Notes: generated by a model from the sequence alone, not told the origin. DNA of 64,000 nucleotides from Paraprevotella sp. (GCA_017937925.1 JAGBCQ010000020.1:43597-107596), one strand, 5' to 3'; counted from the stretch's first letter, positions 46,491 through 56,109 are shown. A program made the numbers and translations.

Positions 46491-47312
46491 TTATTTTTTC
46501 AAGTTATACTTCATGCAGATGTCAAGCAATGAAATTGTAGCTTCCTCCATATTTGAAGTGATTTCCTCAATCTTAGAAAGGATGTAATTGTAGAATACTT
46601 GAAGAACCAATGCTACGATGATACCGAAAATTGTAGTAATCAACGCCACTTTCATACCGCCGGCTACGACTGTCGGAGAGATATCACCAGCACGTTGAAT
46701 TTCATCGAACGCCATAACCATACCAATCACAGTACCCAAGAATCCGAGTGACGGTGCCATAGCGATAAACAATGTAATCCAAGAGCAACCTTTCTCCAAA
46801 TAACCGGCTTGCACACCGCCATAAGCAGTAACAGAACGCTCAACTTCCTCAACACCTTCGTCGAATCGCATCAAACCTTGGTAGCAAATAGAAGCGATAG
46901 GACCACGTGTTTCACGGCAAATAGCCTTTGCACCTTCCAAATCTCCTGACTTCAATTTTTCTTCAATGTCAGCAATCAATTTCTTAGAATCAATTTCAGC
47001 CAAGCTCAAATAAATGATACGTTCAATACAGAATGCCAAACCTAAAACTAAAGCTACGGCAACCAAAGACATAAAGCCGGCGTCACCTTCTATAAACTTA
47101 GTCTTCAAAGCTTTGTGGAAACTCTCTTCCTCTACGGGAGCGATTACTTCTTCTGTTTCTACTACAGCTTCTTCAACTGCTGCTGAATCTACCACTAATG
47201 CAGCAGAATCAACTTCAGCTGCTGTTGTATCAGCCTCTTGAGCCATCATTGACTGAGTCGCGCCAAATGCGAAAACTCCTAACATCGCAATAACTGCAAA
47301 TAACTTTTTCAT
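46491..47312 (-). CDS. exbB: ExbB/TolQ/MotA-type proton channel
   Basis: 273 residues from the ATG at 47312. After a signal peptide-like N-terminus (MKKLFAVIAMLGVFAFG, cleavage near MMAQ) is an unusual acidic segment of about 40 residues rich in Ala, Val and Glu (DTTAAEVDSAALVVDS and following). Then come three membrane helices of the family with GLAFCIERIIYL, APSLGFLGTVIGMVMAF and KVALITTIFGIIVALVLQ. It forms the proton channel that drives TonB. It is first of a four-gene operon and follows the serine tRNA by 60 bases. Confidence 0.92.
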   Translation of the reverse strand: MKKLFAVIAMLGVFAFGATQSMMAQEADTTAAEVDSAALVVDSAAVEEAVVETEEVIAPVEEESFHKALKTKFIEGDAGFMSLVAVALVLGLAFCIERIIYLSLAEIDSKKLIADIEEKLKSGDLEGAKAICRETRGPIASICYQGLMRFDEGVEEVERSVTAYGGVQAGYLEKGCSWITLFIAMAPSLGFLGTVIGMVMAFDEIQRAGDISPTVVAGGMKVALITTIFGIIVALVLQVFYNYILSKIEEITSNMEEATISLLDICMKYNLKK

Positions 47313-47372
47313 TGTGTGTCTAATTTTTTTAAGATTAATATTAAATTTATTTGTATTTCTCATAATTTTTAG

Positions 47373-47460
47373 CGGAGAGAGGGGGATTCGAACCCCCGAT
47401 ACGCTTTTGACGTATACACGCTTTCCAGGCGTGCCTCTTCAACCACTCGAGCATCTCTCC
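47373..47460 (-). tRNA. tRNA-Ser (anticodon GGA)
   Basis: Read on the minus strand: acceptor arms GGAGAGA and TCTCTCC with discriminator G, a D arm with the GTGGTTGAAGAGGC type, anticodon stem CACGC/GCGTG with loop CTGGAAA (anticodon GGA), a long class II variable arm (TACG/CGTA stem) as in serine tRNAs, and the T arm GGGGGTTCGAATCCCCC. The CCA end is not encoded. It decodes UCC and UCU. Confidence 0.97.
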
Positions 47461-47614
47461 TTCGCATAAAGCGACCGCAAGTTACTAAAAATTGCGATAC
47501 CCACACGCATTCAAGTACAAAAATATTCTTTTTTTTCCGTACTGCCACCATTCTCCACGAAAAAAGTTCACTCTTATAAGCAAAAATCTTAATTTTAACT
47601 TTATGCGAACTTCA

Positions 47615-48394
47615 TTAACTTAACCTTGTAAAGATTTTCATTGAATTTTGGTAGGTTTTTTCTGCTACCTCCTCCACCGACGCACCATAAATTTCAGCCA
47701 ATTTTTCTATCGTATAACGTAGATAAGCACTTTCATTACGCTTCCCACGATATGGAGTCGGCGTCAGATACGGAGCATCAGTCTCCAGAACTATCCGCTC
47801 CAAAGGCACCTCCTTTAAGACTTCCGGCAAGGATGATTTCTTAAAGGTAACAACGCCATTGATACCTAACATAAAGTTCGGAAATTCCAATAGCTCTGCC
47901 GCATCGTCCTTTGTGCCCCCGAAACTATGAAACACACCGGATAATCCCTTATCTTTATAGGGCATCATCACTTGCATAAGTTCTTTCTGAGCGAACCTGG
48001 AATGAATCATTAAAGGTAAGTCATACCTAATCGCCCAATCTATTTGGCGCTTAAAAGCAGTTTGTTGTTCCTTATAATATGTTGCATCCCAATAATAATC
48101 CAAACCTACCTCCCCAATAGCAACAAAAGCGTTTTCTTTATTTAATAGAGTTTCCATCCGATCCAACACAGATTCGTATTCCGCATCGACATCGGTAGGA
48201 TGAAGGCCTATCATGGGATAAAAGAAGCCATGCCAACGGTGGCATAAATCCATCATATCATCTACTGTTGAAGCATTGATATTGGGCAGTAGAATTTTCT
48301 CTACGTTCTCCTCTTTTGCACGAGCAACAACATCCACGATGTCCTGTGTAAACTCCTCTCCGTACAAATGGGCATGCGTATCTATAATCCTCAT
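47615..48394 (-). CDS. TatD-family metal-dependent hydrolase
   Basis: 259 residues from the ATG at 48394 (MRIIDTHAHLY); the TTG two codons upstream is not needed. Metal ligands are visible: DTHAHLY at the N-terminus, GEVGLDYYWD, the HSR motif (LMIHSRFAQ), FHSFGG and LETDAPYLTP. Proteins of this family cut DNA or RNA ends, with 3'-5' exonuclease activity and repair or quality-control roles reported. It is 14 bases after the polyprenyl synthetase gene. Confidence 0.93.
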   Translation of the reverse strand: MRIIDTHAHLYGEEFTQDIVDVVARAKEENVEKILLPNINASTVDDMMDLCHRWHGFFYPMIGLHPTDVDAEYESVLDRMETLLNKENAFVAIGEVGLDYYWDATYYKEQQTAFKRQIDWAIRYDLPLMIHSRFAQKELMQVMMPYKDKGLSGVFHSFGGTKDDAAELLEFPNFMLGINGVVTFKKSSLPEVLKEVPLERIVLETDAPYLTPTPYRGKRNESAYLRYTIEKLAEIYGASVEEVAEKTYQNSMKIFTRLS

Positions 48395-48408
48395 TGGCAA
48401 CGAAATAT

Positions 48409-49392
48409 TTACGATTTCCTATCTAGCAATGCGTGAGCCATTTCCCATAATGGCTGCTTACGCTCGTCCGACAAAGCCAACTCTTTCAGGATATGATTTG
48501 CCCTCTCAAAATAAAAGCGGATTTTCTCGTCACATAGACGTCGAATACCTATCTTGTTATATAAAGCCGTCACTGCTGCTATTTTTTCAGACGGGTCGTA
48601 CGTTCCTTCTGATTTAGCAATCCATCCTTCAAGTTGACAACGGTCTTCAGAGTCAGCCAATCTAAGGGCATTTATCAACATATAGGTTTTCTTGTTGCAA
48701 AGAATATCTCCACCTATCTTTTTACCGAATACAGCCGGATCGCCATATACATCCAAATAGTCGTCTTGAAGCTGAAACGCCAGACCTAGGTTTTCTCCAA
48801 AACTATAAAGTTTTTCGGCATCAGCATCGGACGCTTCACCCAATATGGCTCCTATTTTTAAAGCACATGCCAAGAGGACAGATGTTTTCAAACGTATCAT
48901 CTCAATATACTCTTCCTCACTGACATCATTCCTAGTTTCGAATTCTATGTCATATTGCTGCCCCTCACCGATTTCCAAAGCAGTTTGTGTAAATAGCGAC
49001 ATGACTTTATCCGTTTTTCCTTCCGGACAGTTTTTCAACATATATTCGTATGCCATTACCAACATTGAATCACCGCTCAATATAGCAGCATTATCATTCC
49101 ACTTTTTATGTACGGTCAGTTTGCCCCTTCTCATATCAGCCCGATCCATCAAATCATCGTGAAGCAATGTATAATTATGATAGATTTCTATTGCCATTGC
49201 CTGCGGATAGATACGTTCCACATCTTCCTTATACATATTATATGCCAATAACATCAGCACAGGACGTACACGTTTGCCACCTAATGATAAGACATATTTT
49301 ATCGGTGCATAAAGCTCTTCGGGTTTTCGCTCATAAGTCATGTCGGCAATCTCCCGGTTTATTTTACCTAACAAATCTTTCCAATCGTACAT
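48409..49392 (-). CDS. Polyprenyl diphosphate synthase
   Basis: 327 residues. The first aspartate-rich motif is Asp 79, 80 and 83 in LLHDDLMDRADMRRG and the second is QLQDDYLDVYGD further on. LGGKRVRP at about 38-45 is also typical. These enzymes join isopentenyl diphosphate units to make farnesyl to octaprenyl diphosphate for quinones or cell-wall carriers; chain length is not decidable here. It precedes tatD in a short transcript. Confidence 0.92.
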   Translation of the reverse strand: MYDWKDLLGKINREIADMTYERKPEELYAPIKYVLSLGGKRVRPVLMLLAYNMYKEDVERIYPQAMAIEIYHNYTLLHDDLMDRADMRRGKLTVHKKWNDNAAILSGDSMLVMAYEYMLKNCPEGKTDKVMSLFTQTALEIGEGQQYDIEFETRNDVSEEEYIEMIRLKTSVLLACALKIGAILGEASDADAEKLYSFGENLGLAFQLQDDYLDVYGDPAVFGKKIGGDILCNKKTYMLINALRLADSEDRCQLEGWIAKSEGTYDPSEKIAAVTALYNKIGIRRLCDEKIRFYFERANHILKELALSDERKQPLWEMAHALLDRKS

Positions 49393-49413
49393 AATTAAAT
49401 AAGTATTTACGAA

Positions 49414-49440
49414 AAAGAGACTGCCGTGAGCAGCCTCTTT
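49414..49440 (-). terminator. Terminator after tonB
   Basis: Interrupted stem AAAGAG-a-CTGC (49414-49424) with GCAG-c-CTCTTT (49430-49440), 5-base loop, with a T run on the minus strand. Confidence 0.7.
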
Positions 49441-49461
49441 TTATGAATTATAATTATTATA

Positions 49462-50169
49462 TTATTGCAATCTGAACATCACGGGTAATGAGAACTTCAC
49501 ACGTACCGGTTTACCACGTTGCTTTCCGGGACTCCATCTCGGCATCTTTTGCAATACGCGTTCTGCTTCTTTTGACAAATATGGATCCGGACTACGTACA
49601 ATCTTGATGTCAACAATAGAACCATCCTTATTTACAACGAATTGAGCATATACACGTCCTTGAATCCCTTGTTCAACACAAATTGAAGGATATTTAATAT
49701 TGTCAGACAACCATTTCATACATGCCTCTTCTCCTCCTGGAAATCTTGGATTCTCCTCAACGATATCATAGATAACATTTTCATCTACATCCTCAACTAC
49801 GGGCCCAACAGGACCTGTTACTGCAGTAGTTCCGGTTCCGGGAGTTGTAACAATAGCTTGGTTCACTTCCTCAGAAGTTTCCACTTCTTCTTCAACCAAC
49901 TCAGTCTCATTATCCACCACGTTCAATACTTCTACGATTTTCGGAGCTGCTGCTGGAGGCGGCGCTACAATTTCCTTTTGTTGCGTAATAGGAATCATGT
50001 CCTCTTCAAAAGCCGCAGAAAATACCGGCTCTATTTCCAAAACCTTTCTTTCATGTTGTGTCCACTCGAAAGCGACATACATAGTTGCCAAGGTCAAAAC
50101 GATACCCATCAGCCAACCGGTAGTCTTCTTACCTTCAAGGTCTGCTCTAAGTGATTTTTTAACTTCCAT
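49462..50169 (-). CDS. tonB: Energy transducer TonB
   Basis: 235 residues. A short basic N-terminus is followed by one membrane helix (about 18-37, WLMGIVLTLATMYVAFEW), then a periplasmic spacer rich in Pro, Glu, Val and Thr (about 60-140) and the C-terminal TonB domain (about 145-235) with FPGGEEACMKWLSDNIKYP, GRVYAQFVVNKDGS and RVKFSLPVMFRLQ. It passes proton-motive energy from ExbB/ExbD to receptors such as the SusC protein at 58362-61472. It has a consensus promoter box upstream. Confidence 0.95.
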   Translation of the reverse strand: MEVKKSLRADLEGKKTTGWLMGIVLTLATMYVAFEWTQHERKVLEIEPVFSAAFEEDMIPITQQKEIVAPPPAAAPKIVEVLNVVDNETELVEEEVETSEEVNQAIVTTPGTGTTAVTGPVGPVVEDVDENVIYDIVEENPRFPGGEEACMKWLSDNIKYPSICVEQGIQGRVYAQFVVNKDGSIVDIKIVRSPDPYLSKEAERVLQKMPRWSPGKQRGKPVRVKFSLPVMFRLQ

Positions 50170-50206
50170 AATGTATTTAGATTTTTACGTATTCTTCATA
50201 TCGGGA

Positions 50207-50214
50207 CAAATGTA
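50207..50214 (-). promoter_or_regulatory. Promoter -7 box for tonB
   Basis: TACATTTG on the minus strand, consensus match, 37 bases before tonB. Confidence 0.5.
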
Positions 50215-50377
50215 GTACATTTTTTTCATATAAAGACACGCACATCCACATTTTTTTTCTTTTTAAATTATTTTTTACCATCCGCACCCTAAAGTTAAGT
50301 TTTCATCGTTATTTACTTGTTAGTGTAAGAGTATTTAAAACTCCTATAAATATAATAGGGATATTTCAAAAAATAAG

Positions 50378-50385
50378 TATCTTTG
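50378..50385 (+). promoter_or_regulatory. Promoter -7 box for porQ
   Basis: TATCTTTG on the plus strand, exact consensus, 19 bases before porQ. Confidence 0.6.
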
Positions 50386-50404
50386 GACGAAAATTGGTTT
50401 TTTC

Positions 50405-51379
50405 ATGAGAAAAAAGGCGATTATCATATTATTGACAATACTGACTTGTGCTGCCAAAGCACAGGAAAGCAATTCCGTATTTAATTTCCTGAACTTGCCG
50501 GTATCGGCACATTCAACGGCTCTTGGCGGCAATAACATCTCATTGATAGAAGATGATGCTTCGCTCATATTTAGCAATCCGGCACTGCTCAGTTCCGTGA
50601 GTGACAAAACATTGAACTTAAATTTTATGACCTACCTGCAAGGATGCAACGTGGGTAGCGCTTCGTTCGTAAAATTTGCCGGCGAACGTTCCACTTGGGG
50701 CGTTACTGCACAATATGCAAATTATGGGAGTATGGACGAAACGACTGTTGACAACACCGTAACCGGTTCATTTAATGCTATGGATATGGCATTATCGGGA
50801 ATGTACGCATACAATTTCAACGACCGTTGGGCAGGAGGTGCGACCGGTAAATTCATTTATTCAAAATATGGCGATTACTCATCCGTTGCATTGGCAGTCG
50901 ATTTAGGACTGAACTATTACAATGAGAATACCGACTTTTCTCTTTCTGCGGTAGCGCAAAATCTAGGAGGACAAGTAAAAGCATTTGGCGACAAGCACGA
51001 GAAACTGCCTTTCTCACTTTTGTTTGGCATCAGCAAGGGCTTCAACCACGCACCGTTCCGTCTCTCGCTGACTCTTATAGACCTAACGAGATGGGACTCT
51101 GATTATTATTTCAATCGTGGAGAGGACATCTCTGCCGGCAAGCTCATCCTTAATCACATTACTTTAGGTGTTGATTATCTTCCAACCGATTACCTTTATT
51201 TATCGTTAGGATATAATTTCAGACGTGCCAACGAGATGAAAGCTATGGGTTCGTCACACGCTGCCGGTTTGTGTGCCGGTGCGGGAATACAATTATCACG
51301 CTTTAAGTTCGGTTTGGCTTACGCTCAATATCATCTGTCTGCTCCGGGATTGGTATTCAACGCTGCCTACTCACTTTAA
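50405..51379 (+). CDS. porQ: Type IX secretion system protein PorQ
   Basis: 324 residues with a signal peptide ([20 protein letters not shown]). The mature start [25 protein letters not shown], with SNPALLSS close after it, matches PorQ, an outer-membrane barrel-type protein of the secretion machinery that acts with PorZ/PorU in attaching cargo at the cell surface. The rest shows repeated barrel strands ([41 protein letters not shown]). It is followed by cmk and, after a gap, ispH, the neighbourhood I recall for porQ in other Bacteroidales. Confidence 0.86.
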   Translation: MRKKAIIILLTILTCAAKAQESNSVFNFLNLPVSAHSTALGGNNISLIEDDASLIFSNPALLSSVSDKTLNLNFMTYLQGCNVGSASFVKFAGERSTWGVTAQYANYGSMDETTVDNTVTGSFNAMDMALSGMYAYNFNDRWAGGATGKFIYSKYGDYSSVALAVDLGLNYYNENTDFSLSAVAQNLGGQVKAFGDKHEKLPFSLLFGISKGFNHAPFRLSLTLIDLTRWDSDYYFNRGEDISAGKLILNHITLGVDYLPTDYLYLSLGYNFRRANEMKAMGSSHAAGLCAGAGIQLSRFKFGLAYAQYHLSAPGLVFNAAYSL

Positions 51380-51417
51380 AAACACTTATCGTTTATCATT
51401 ACTATAAATATAAAGAT

Positions 51418-52107
51418 ATGAAAAAGATTACCATAGCCATTGACGGTTATTCTTCCTGCGGAAAAAGCACCATGGCAAAGGATTTAGCAAAAGAAATCGG
51501 TTACATTTACATTGATAGTGGCGCCATGTACAGAGCAGTCACACTCTACTGCTTGGAACATGGACTGATAAACGGTGATACTATTGATACCGAAACGCTA
51601 AAATCCGATTTACCCGACTTGAGTATAACATTTAAACTAAATCCGGAAACCGGACGTCCACTTACTTATTTGAACGGGCAGCTTGTTGAAGACAAGATTC
51701 GTACTCTAGCGGTATCTTCAAAAGTAAGCCTTGTAGCTGCACTTGACTTCGTTCGCACAGCTATGGTTTCTTTGCAACAACAAATGGGCAAAGAAAAGGG
51801 TATAGTAATGGATGGACGTGACATTGGCACGACAGTTTTTCCTGACGCTGAACTGAAAATTTTCGTTACTGCATCACCAGAAATTCGCGCTCAACGCCGC
51901 TATGACGAGTTACAGGCCAAAGGAGAAACCGGCAGTTACGAAGAAATATTGCAAAATGTCAAAGAAAGAGATTTGATAGATACCACTCGCAAAGTCAGCC
52001 CTTTGTGTAAAGCGGACGACGCTCTTGTATTGGATAATAGCCACATGACAATTTCTCAACAAAAGCAATGGTTGGCAGAACGTTTCAAGGAAGTTGTCGG
52101 AGAGTAA
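51418..52107 (+). CDS. cmk: Cytidylate kinase
   Basis: 229 residues. It phosphorylates CMP and dCMP. The P-loop [12 protein letters not shown] is at residues about 9-20, followed by [28 protein letters not shown] and the lid [15 protein letters not shown]. All are typical of true Cmk, in contrast to the kinase-like paralogue at 21974-22615. It lies 38 bases after porQ. Confidence 0.96.
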   Translation: MKKITIAIDGYSSCGKSTMAKDLAKEIGYIYIDSGAMYRAVTLYCLEHGLINGDTIDTETLKSDLPDLSITFKLNPETGRPLTYLNGQLVEDKIRTLAVSSKVSLVAALDFVRTAMVSLQQQMGKEKGIVMDGRDIGTTVFPDAELKIFVTASPEIRAQRRYDELQAKGETGSYEEILQNVKERDLIDTTRKVSPLCKADDALVLDNSHMTISQQKQWLAERFKEVVGE

Positions 52108-52190
52108 TCACGTTCTCTATAATATTTTACACCCACCTTTAAATAAGGACATTATAAAAACAAAATAGAATCAATATTAGATCAACAAAA

Positions 52191-52271
52191 TGCCGTCCGT
52201 AGATTAACAAAATGCCGGCAGTCCCACTTTTTACTGACGGACGTCCGCCGACACAACGACGGACGTCCGTC
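52191..52271. repeat. Second intergenic cluster of GGACGTCC-core palindromes
   Basis: In the 217-base gap between cmk and ispH lie TGCCGTCCGT (52191-52200), the palindrome TGCCGGCA (52213-52220), CGGACGTCCG (52238-52247) and the perfect 14-base palindrome GACGGACGTCCGTC (52258-52271). A short AT phrase of the type ATCAACAAAATG recurs beside the first two units (ATTAACAAAATG in the second). The core is shared with 15986-16070. Confidence 0.7.
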
Positions 52272-52324
52272 ATTTTATCAACAAAAGGTCTATAAAAACA
52301 AGGATAAAGAATCTTTACAATATA

Positions 52325-53188
52325 ATGAACATAGAAATAGACAACGGTTCAGGTTTCTGCTTTGGCGTAACACGTGCCATCAACAAAGCAGAAGAAGAGC
52401 TCTCCAAGGGGAGTAAGCTGTATTGTTTAGGCGACATCGTGCATAACGGCAAAGAATGTGACCGCCTACGCAAACTCGGACTCATCACCATCAATCACGA
52501 TGAATTTGCCACACTAAAAAGTGCAAAAGTTCTATTACGTGCGCATGGCGAACCGCCTACCACCTATACTCAAGCACAAACAAATGCAATCGAAGTGATT
52601 GACGCGACTTGTCCGGTAGTATTACATCTTCAAGAACGTATCAAAAAAGAATACTCGGAAGTCGATTCTTCAAATAAACAAATTGTTATTTTCGGAAAGA
52701 AGGGTCATGCTGAAGTTATGGGGTTAGTAGGACAAACAAATGGCAAGGCTATCGTTATAGAATCTCCGGAGGAAGTTGACAAGTTAGATTTCAACAAGGA
52801 CATTTGTTTATATTCACAGACCACAAAGTCGTTGGACGATTTTCGTAAAATTGTTGAATACATCAAACAACATATATCTCCTTCTGCAACGTTCCGCTAC
52901 TACGACACCATTTGCCGACAAGTAGCTAACAGAATGCCCCATATACGCGATTTTGCATCAAGGCATGACGTCATCCTATTCGTATGCGGTAAGAAAAGTT
53001 CTAATGGACGAGTACTCTATGAAGAATGTAAAAGCGTCAATCCGAATTCTTACCTCATAGACTCAGCCACAGAAATTGACTTTACATGGCTTGAAAACTG
53101 CCATTCCATCGGAATTTGCGGAGCGACATCCACTCCTAAATGGCTCATGGAAGAATGTGCTAAACGCATACAAAAAGAGGGAGAATAA
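52325..53188 (+). CDS. ispH: 4-hydroxy-3-methylbut-2-enyl diphosphate reductase
   Basis: 287 residues. Last enzyme of the non-mevalonate isoprenoid route, making IPP and DMAPP with an iron-sulfur cluster. The three cluster cysteines are Cys 12 (GFCFGV), Cys 96 (DATCPVV) and Cys 197 (DTICRQV). HGEPP, GKKGHAEVMGL, the SSNG motif and GATSTPKW are also as expected. It probably supplies the polyprenyl synthase encoded nearby. Its stop codon lies inside a 20-base perfect palindrome. Confidence 0.96.
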   Translation: MNIEIDNGSGFCFGVTRAINKAEEELSKGSKLYCLGDIVHNGKECDRLRKLGLITINHDEFATLKSAKVLLRAHGEPPTTYTQAQTNAIEVIDATCPVVLHLQERIKKEYSEVDSSNKQIVIFGKKGHAEVMGLVGQTNGKAIVIESPEEVDKLDFNKDICLYSQTTKSLDDFRKIVEYIKQHISPSATFRYYDTICRQVANRMPHIRDFASRHDVILFVCGKKSSNGRVLYEECKSVNPNSYLIDSATEIDFTWLENCHSIGICGATSTPKWLMEECAKRIQKEGE

Positions 53189-53198
53189 TTATTCTCCC
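53179..53198. terminator. Palindrome at the ispH end, possible terminator
   Basis: A 20-base perfect palindrome GGGAGAATAATTATTCTCCC overlapping the ispH stop and lying before a convergent gene; the T run after it is short, so terminator activity is uncertain. Confidence 0.45.
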
Positions 53199-53225
53199 CC
53201 ATTTTAGTAGTACTTTCTACGATTT

Positions 53226-54566
53226 TTATTTCAACTCTTCCAATAAATTTTTCAACTGCGGGTGACTTGGACGTGGAGCATTACTCATATAAAGTTTTCC
53301 TTCCTTGTCATAAATCATAAAGAAAGGAATACCACGAACATTCAATGCCGTCGCCAACGAATTGTCCTGATTCAAGAACTGATTACCATGCATCCCTAAC
53401 GCTTCCATTTTTGCTTTCCATTTCTTCATGTCCTTATCTATAGAGATGGATACAAACTTCACACTGGGATTCTGAAGTTCCTTTTCAAGCGCTTGTAAGT
53501 GGGGAACCTCTCGACAACATGGGCCACACCACGAAGCCCATAAATCAATATAAAGGTAATAACCCTTGAACGAAGAAATATCAACCGTTTTTCCTTCCGC
53601 ATCAACCATCGTTATACCACTAGGGAATGGGGTGCCCTTTGCCGATGCACGGCGCTTCGTAAACTCCTTAACATATTCTTGATTCAATCCGTACTTCTCT
53701 ATCGCCTCATTAAGTCTTGCCAAACCGCCCTCAAAATCACCGGAATAATCGAACTTACGTATAAACCCATCCACTACTATATTAGCCACTTTAGTACATA
53801 CAGACTTATCGGTATATGTTCCATATAGGGCTGTCAAACGCTCGCTCAAACCTTCCTTAGGCAAGGTGTTCAGTATGATATATCCCGTTTCGGGAAAGTT
53901 TGCCGCTAATGGTGAGTTTAACAACTTTTGTGTATCAACAGAGAAATCGTTCATCGTAAAAGGCAAGTCTGATGCTTTTACGTTAAACATTCTTGGCAAC
54001 GATGTATATAACTTCCACACCGATGTGTATGCCCATAAATCCAAATATTCTGCCACAGCAGGAGCGCAGTCATACGCTTGCGCAATGGAGTCTGCTGCAT
54101 TAAAATAGGTCGCTAAGAAAGGACGTATATTATCCTTTGTCCATACACCTTTCTCTGCCATCCAGAAAGCACGGCCACTGACATACGAAAATAAATTGAA
54201 AGCAGATAACGCTGCATTGTCCTTATCAAATTCTATAACGGGACAATTATCCTTAAAACTTAACTCAATACACGCTGTCGTTGTCGTATCGGGCAAATAA
54301 AGCGGCATAATCAACTGACCACCGTTATAGGCACCATATAAGGTGTAAAATCCATTGTCCGAAGCAAGAACACTCCCCGTAAAGATGGTATCTTGAGGCG
54401 TCATCTTAGTTATAGCTTCCGAAGACGCGCTACCGAATGGCGCCAACATCAGCCCAAGTTCTTGCACTTGACCCGCTTTAAAAGTTCCACGCACATTCAA
54501 TGTTTGTGCCTTCGCAAAGGAAAGCACAGCAAACAATAAGGCGGTTAAAATCAGTTTAGTTCTCAT
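53226..54566 (-). CDS. TlpA-like periplasmic thiol-disulfide oxidoreductase
   Basis: 446 residues from the ATG at 54566, which begins a signal peptide (MRTKLILTALLFAVLSFAKAQ); the TTG at 54620 would mask it. A long N-terminal region of about 300 residues of unknown fold (starting LNVRGTFKAG) precedes a C-terminal thioredoxin-like domain with DLWASWCGPCCREVPHL (Cys 347 and 350) and the cis-proline loop NVRGIPFFMIYD. It would reduce or exchange disulfides in the periplasm. It is the last gene of the SusCD cluster, 14 bases after the PKD-like lipoprotein gene. Confidence 0.85.
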   Translation of the reverse strand: MRTKLILTALLFAVLSFAKAQTLNVRGTFKAGQVQELGLMLAPFGSASSEAITKMTPQDTIFTGSVLASDNGFYTLYGAYNGGQLIMPLYLPDTTTTACIELSFKDNCPVIEFDKDNAALSAFNLFSYVSGRAFWMAEKGVWTKDNIRPFLATYFNAADSIAQAYDCAPAVAEYLDLWAYTSVWKLYTSLPRMFNVKASDLPFTMNDFSVDTQKLLNSPLAANFPETGYIILNTLPKEGLSERLTALYGTYTDKSVCTKVANIVVDGFIRKFDYSGDFEGGLARLNEAIEKYGLNQEYVKEFTKRRASAKGTPFPSGITMVDAEGKTVDISSFKGYYLYIDLWASWCGPCCREVPHLQALEKELQNPSVKFVSISIDKDMKKWKAKMEALGMHGNQFLNQDNSLATALNVRGIPFFMIYDKEGKLYMSNAPRPSHPQLKNLLEELK

Positions 54567-54580
54567 GACATTGTTCTTCT

Positions 54581-56077
54581 TTATTTCTTCTTGTATATAA
54601 TCTTGGTAGGACGGTAACAAACGTTATCGTACTTACGCAATATCTCTCCGGTTTCTGTTTCAATCACCCACACATGACCATTCAGACCGGATTCATTCGG
54701 CTCATAAAACGCTACATAAGTTTCCAAATGGTCTTGACTGAGTTCCATCGCAGTTATGACTGCCTCAGAAGAACCTACCGTAGAATGTTTCTTTACGCTG
54801 TTCAAAAACATGCTTACGGAATAATTCATACGTAAAATCTGGTTCTGTTTCGCATAATATAAGGCATTATACAAATGGGTGGCAACATAAGGAGTTTGAG
54901 GAGTAAGGTCACACTTCATCCCAGCTAATTTCATTCCTCCATAATCACCTAATCCTGTTTCTAAAGTTTCCATGTTTGTTTGCCAGAATCCAGTATATAG
55001 AAGAGTGCTTTGGTACATAGCTCCCTTTTTAGTAATTACCACCATTTGGTCATGATAAGGTGAAGTTCCCGCATTAATTGACTTAGGAACAAACATGAAT
55101 ACAAAATCATATCCCGCGAAATAATTAGTTGGCGGACTCGTCAAGGATGGATCATTAGGGTACTCCTTACTGCAATAATACAATCTTCCATTATATTGAA
55201 TTGATAACTGATTTTGCAAGAAGTCCCATAAATAAATATAGTTCCAACTTGCAGTCCCTGAATCATACAAAGCACTACATAATGAGTAATTGGATTTGAA
55301 CAACTTAGGTTCTACCACTGCACTCTCGGAGGTTGAAAACTCATAGACTTTTCCATTTTCACATAGTATTGGATATGAAGTACCGGCTGCACTATTCTCC
55401 GGTATTAACATTCTATACGGTCGAAAATCATCATATTCGGGAGCTTTTAAAATATTTTCTATCACAAATGTTTTCTCATTAAGATAATAGATGGTTCCGC
55501 CCTCTCCTTTTGTCGCATCACCTTTACATGCAATTAACAAGCTTCCACCACATTGTATGATATCCGTCACATTTGATACAAATGATTCTTCCGGATTGTT
55601 AAGTGTAAAACAATCATCAGCTATAAAAAAATCCTTGACTCCTTCATCACGTTGCTTTAACATGAATGAAAGCATACTCTTTCCGTCTGTATCATGGCTG
55701 ATTACAGTTATTCCCTCTTCATATGGAGAATTTACATTAAGTTTAAAGGGAAAGAAAGTCTTGCCATCCTCATTCTCGACTATTAGGCGACAATCAAACG
55801 TTCCTAATTTATTACCGTAAAAAACGAACTCTGAATCATTGGAGTAAAATTCTTGATCAATCTCCCATGTATATGAAAGCGCCTTTGTTACGTTGGTTTG
55901 TAAAATCTGAGGAGTTATGACCAAAGTTGCATTCTTATCTATATCGTAAATAGATTTTATTGTACCCTTAACTATTGAAATCTCTGAGATTGCACCTGTC
56001 GCATGAGTCGTCTCATCCTTAAAACAAGAAGACAAAAAGACAAGTAAAAACAACAAACATATATTTTTAATCTTCAT
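54581..56077 (-). CDS. PKD-like surface lipoprotein
   Basis: 498 residues. The signal peptide ends in a lipobox LSSC (Cys 18), followed by an N-terminal Ig/PKD-like part (YTWEIDQEFYSNDSEFVFYG, FDCRLIVENEDG) and a long region with repeated short beta segments that could be a propeller (TIYYLNEKTF, GKVYEFSTSES, GRLYYCSKEY, VWVIETETGEIL). It fits the PKD-like lipoprotein family found next to SusC/SusD. Such proteins usually bind the imported ligand on the cell surface; the ligand is unknown. Confidence 0.78.
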   Translation of the reverse strand: MKIKNICLLFLLVFLSSCFKDETTHATGAISEISIVKGTIKSIYDIDKNATLVITPQILQTNVTKALSYTWEIDQEFYSNDSEFVFYGNKLGTFDCRLIVENEDGKTFFPFKLNVNSPYEEGITVISHDTDGKSMLSFMLKQRDEGVKDFFIADDCFTLNNPEESFVSNVTDIIQCGGSLLIACKGDATKGEGGTIYYLNEKTFVIENILKAPEYDDFRPYRMLIPENSAAGTSYPILCENGKVYEFSTSESAVVEPKLFKSNYSLCSALYDSGTASWNYIYLWDFLQNQLSIQYNGRLYYCSKEYPNDPSLTSPPTNYFAGYDFVFMFVPKSINAGTSPYHDQMVVITKKGAMYQSTLLYTGFWQTNMETLETGLGDYGGMKLAGMKCDLTPQTPYVATHLYNALYYAKQNQILRMNYSVSMFLNSVKKHSTVGSSEAVITAMELSQDHLETYVAFYEPNESGLNGHVWVIETETGEILRKYDNVCYRPTKIIYKKK

Positions 56078-56109
56078 CTGTTATTATTTTTTACGTTAGC
56101 TAATTTTCA

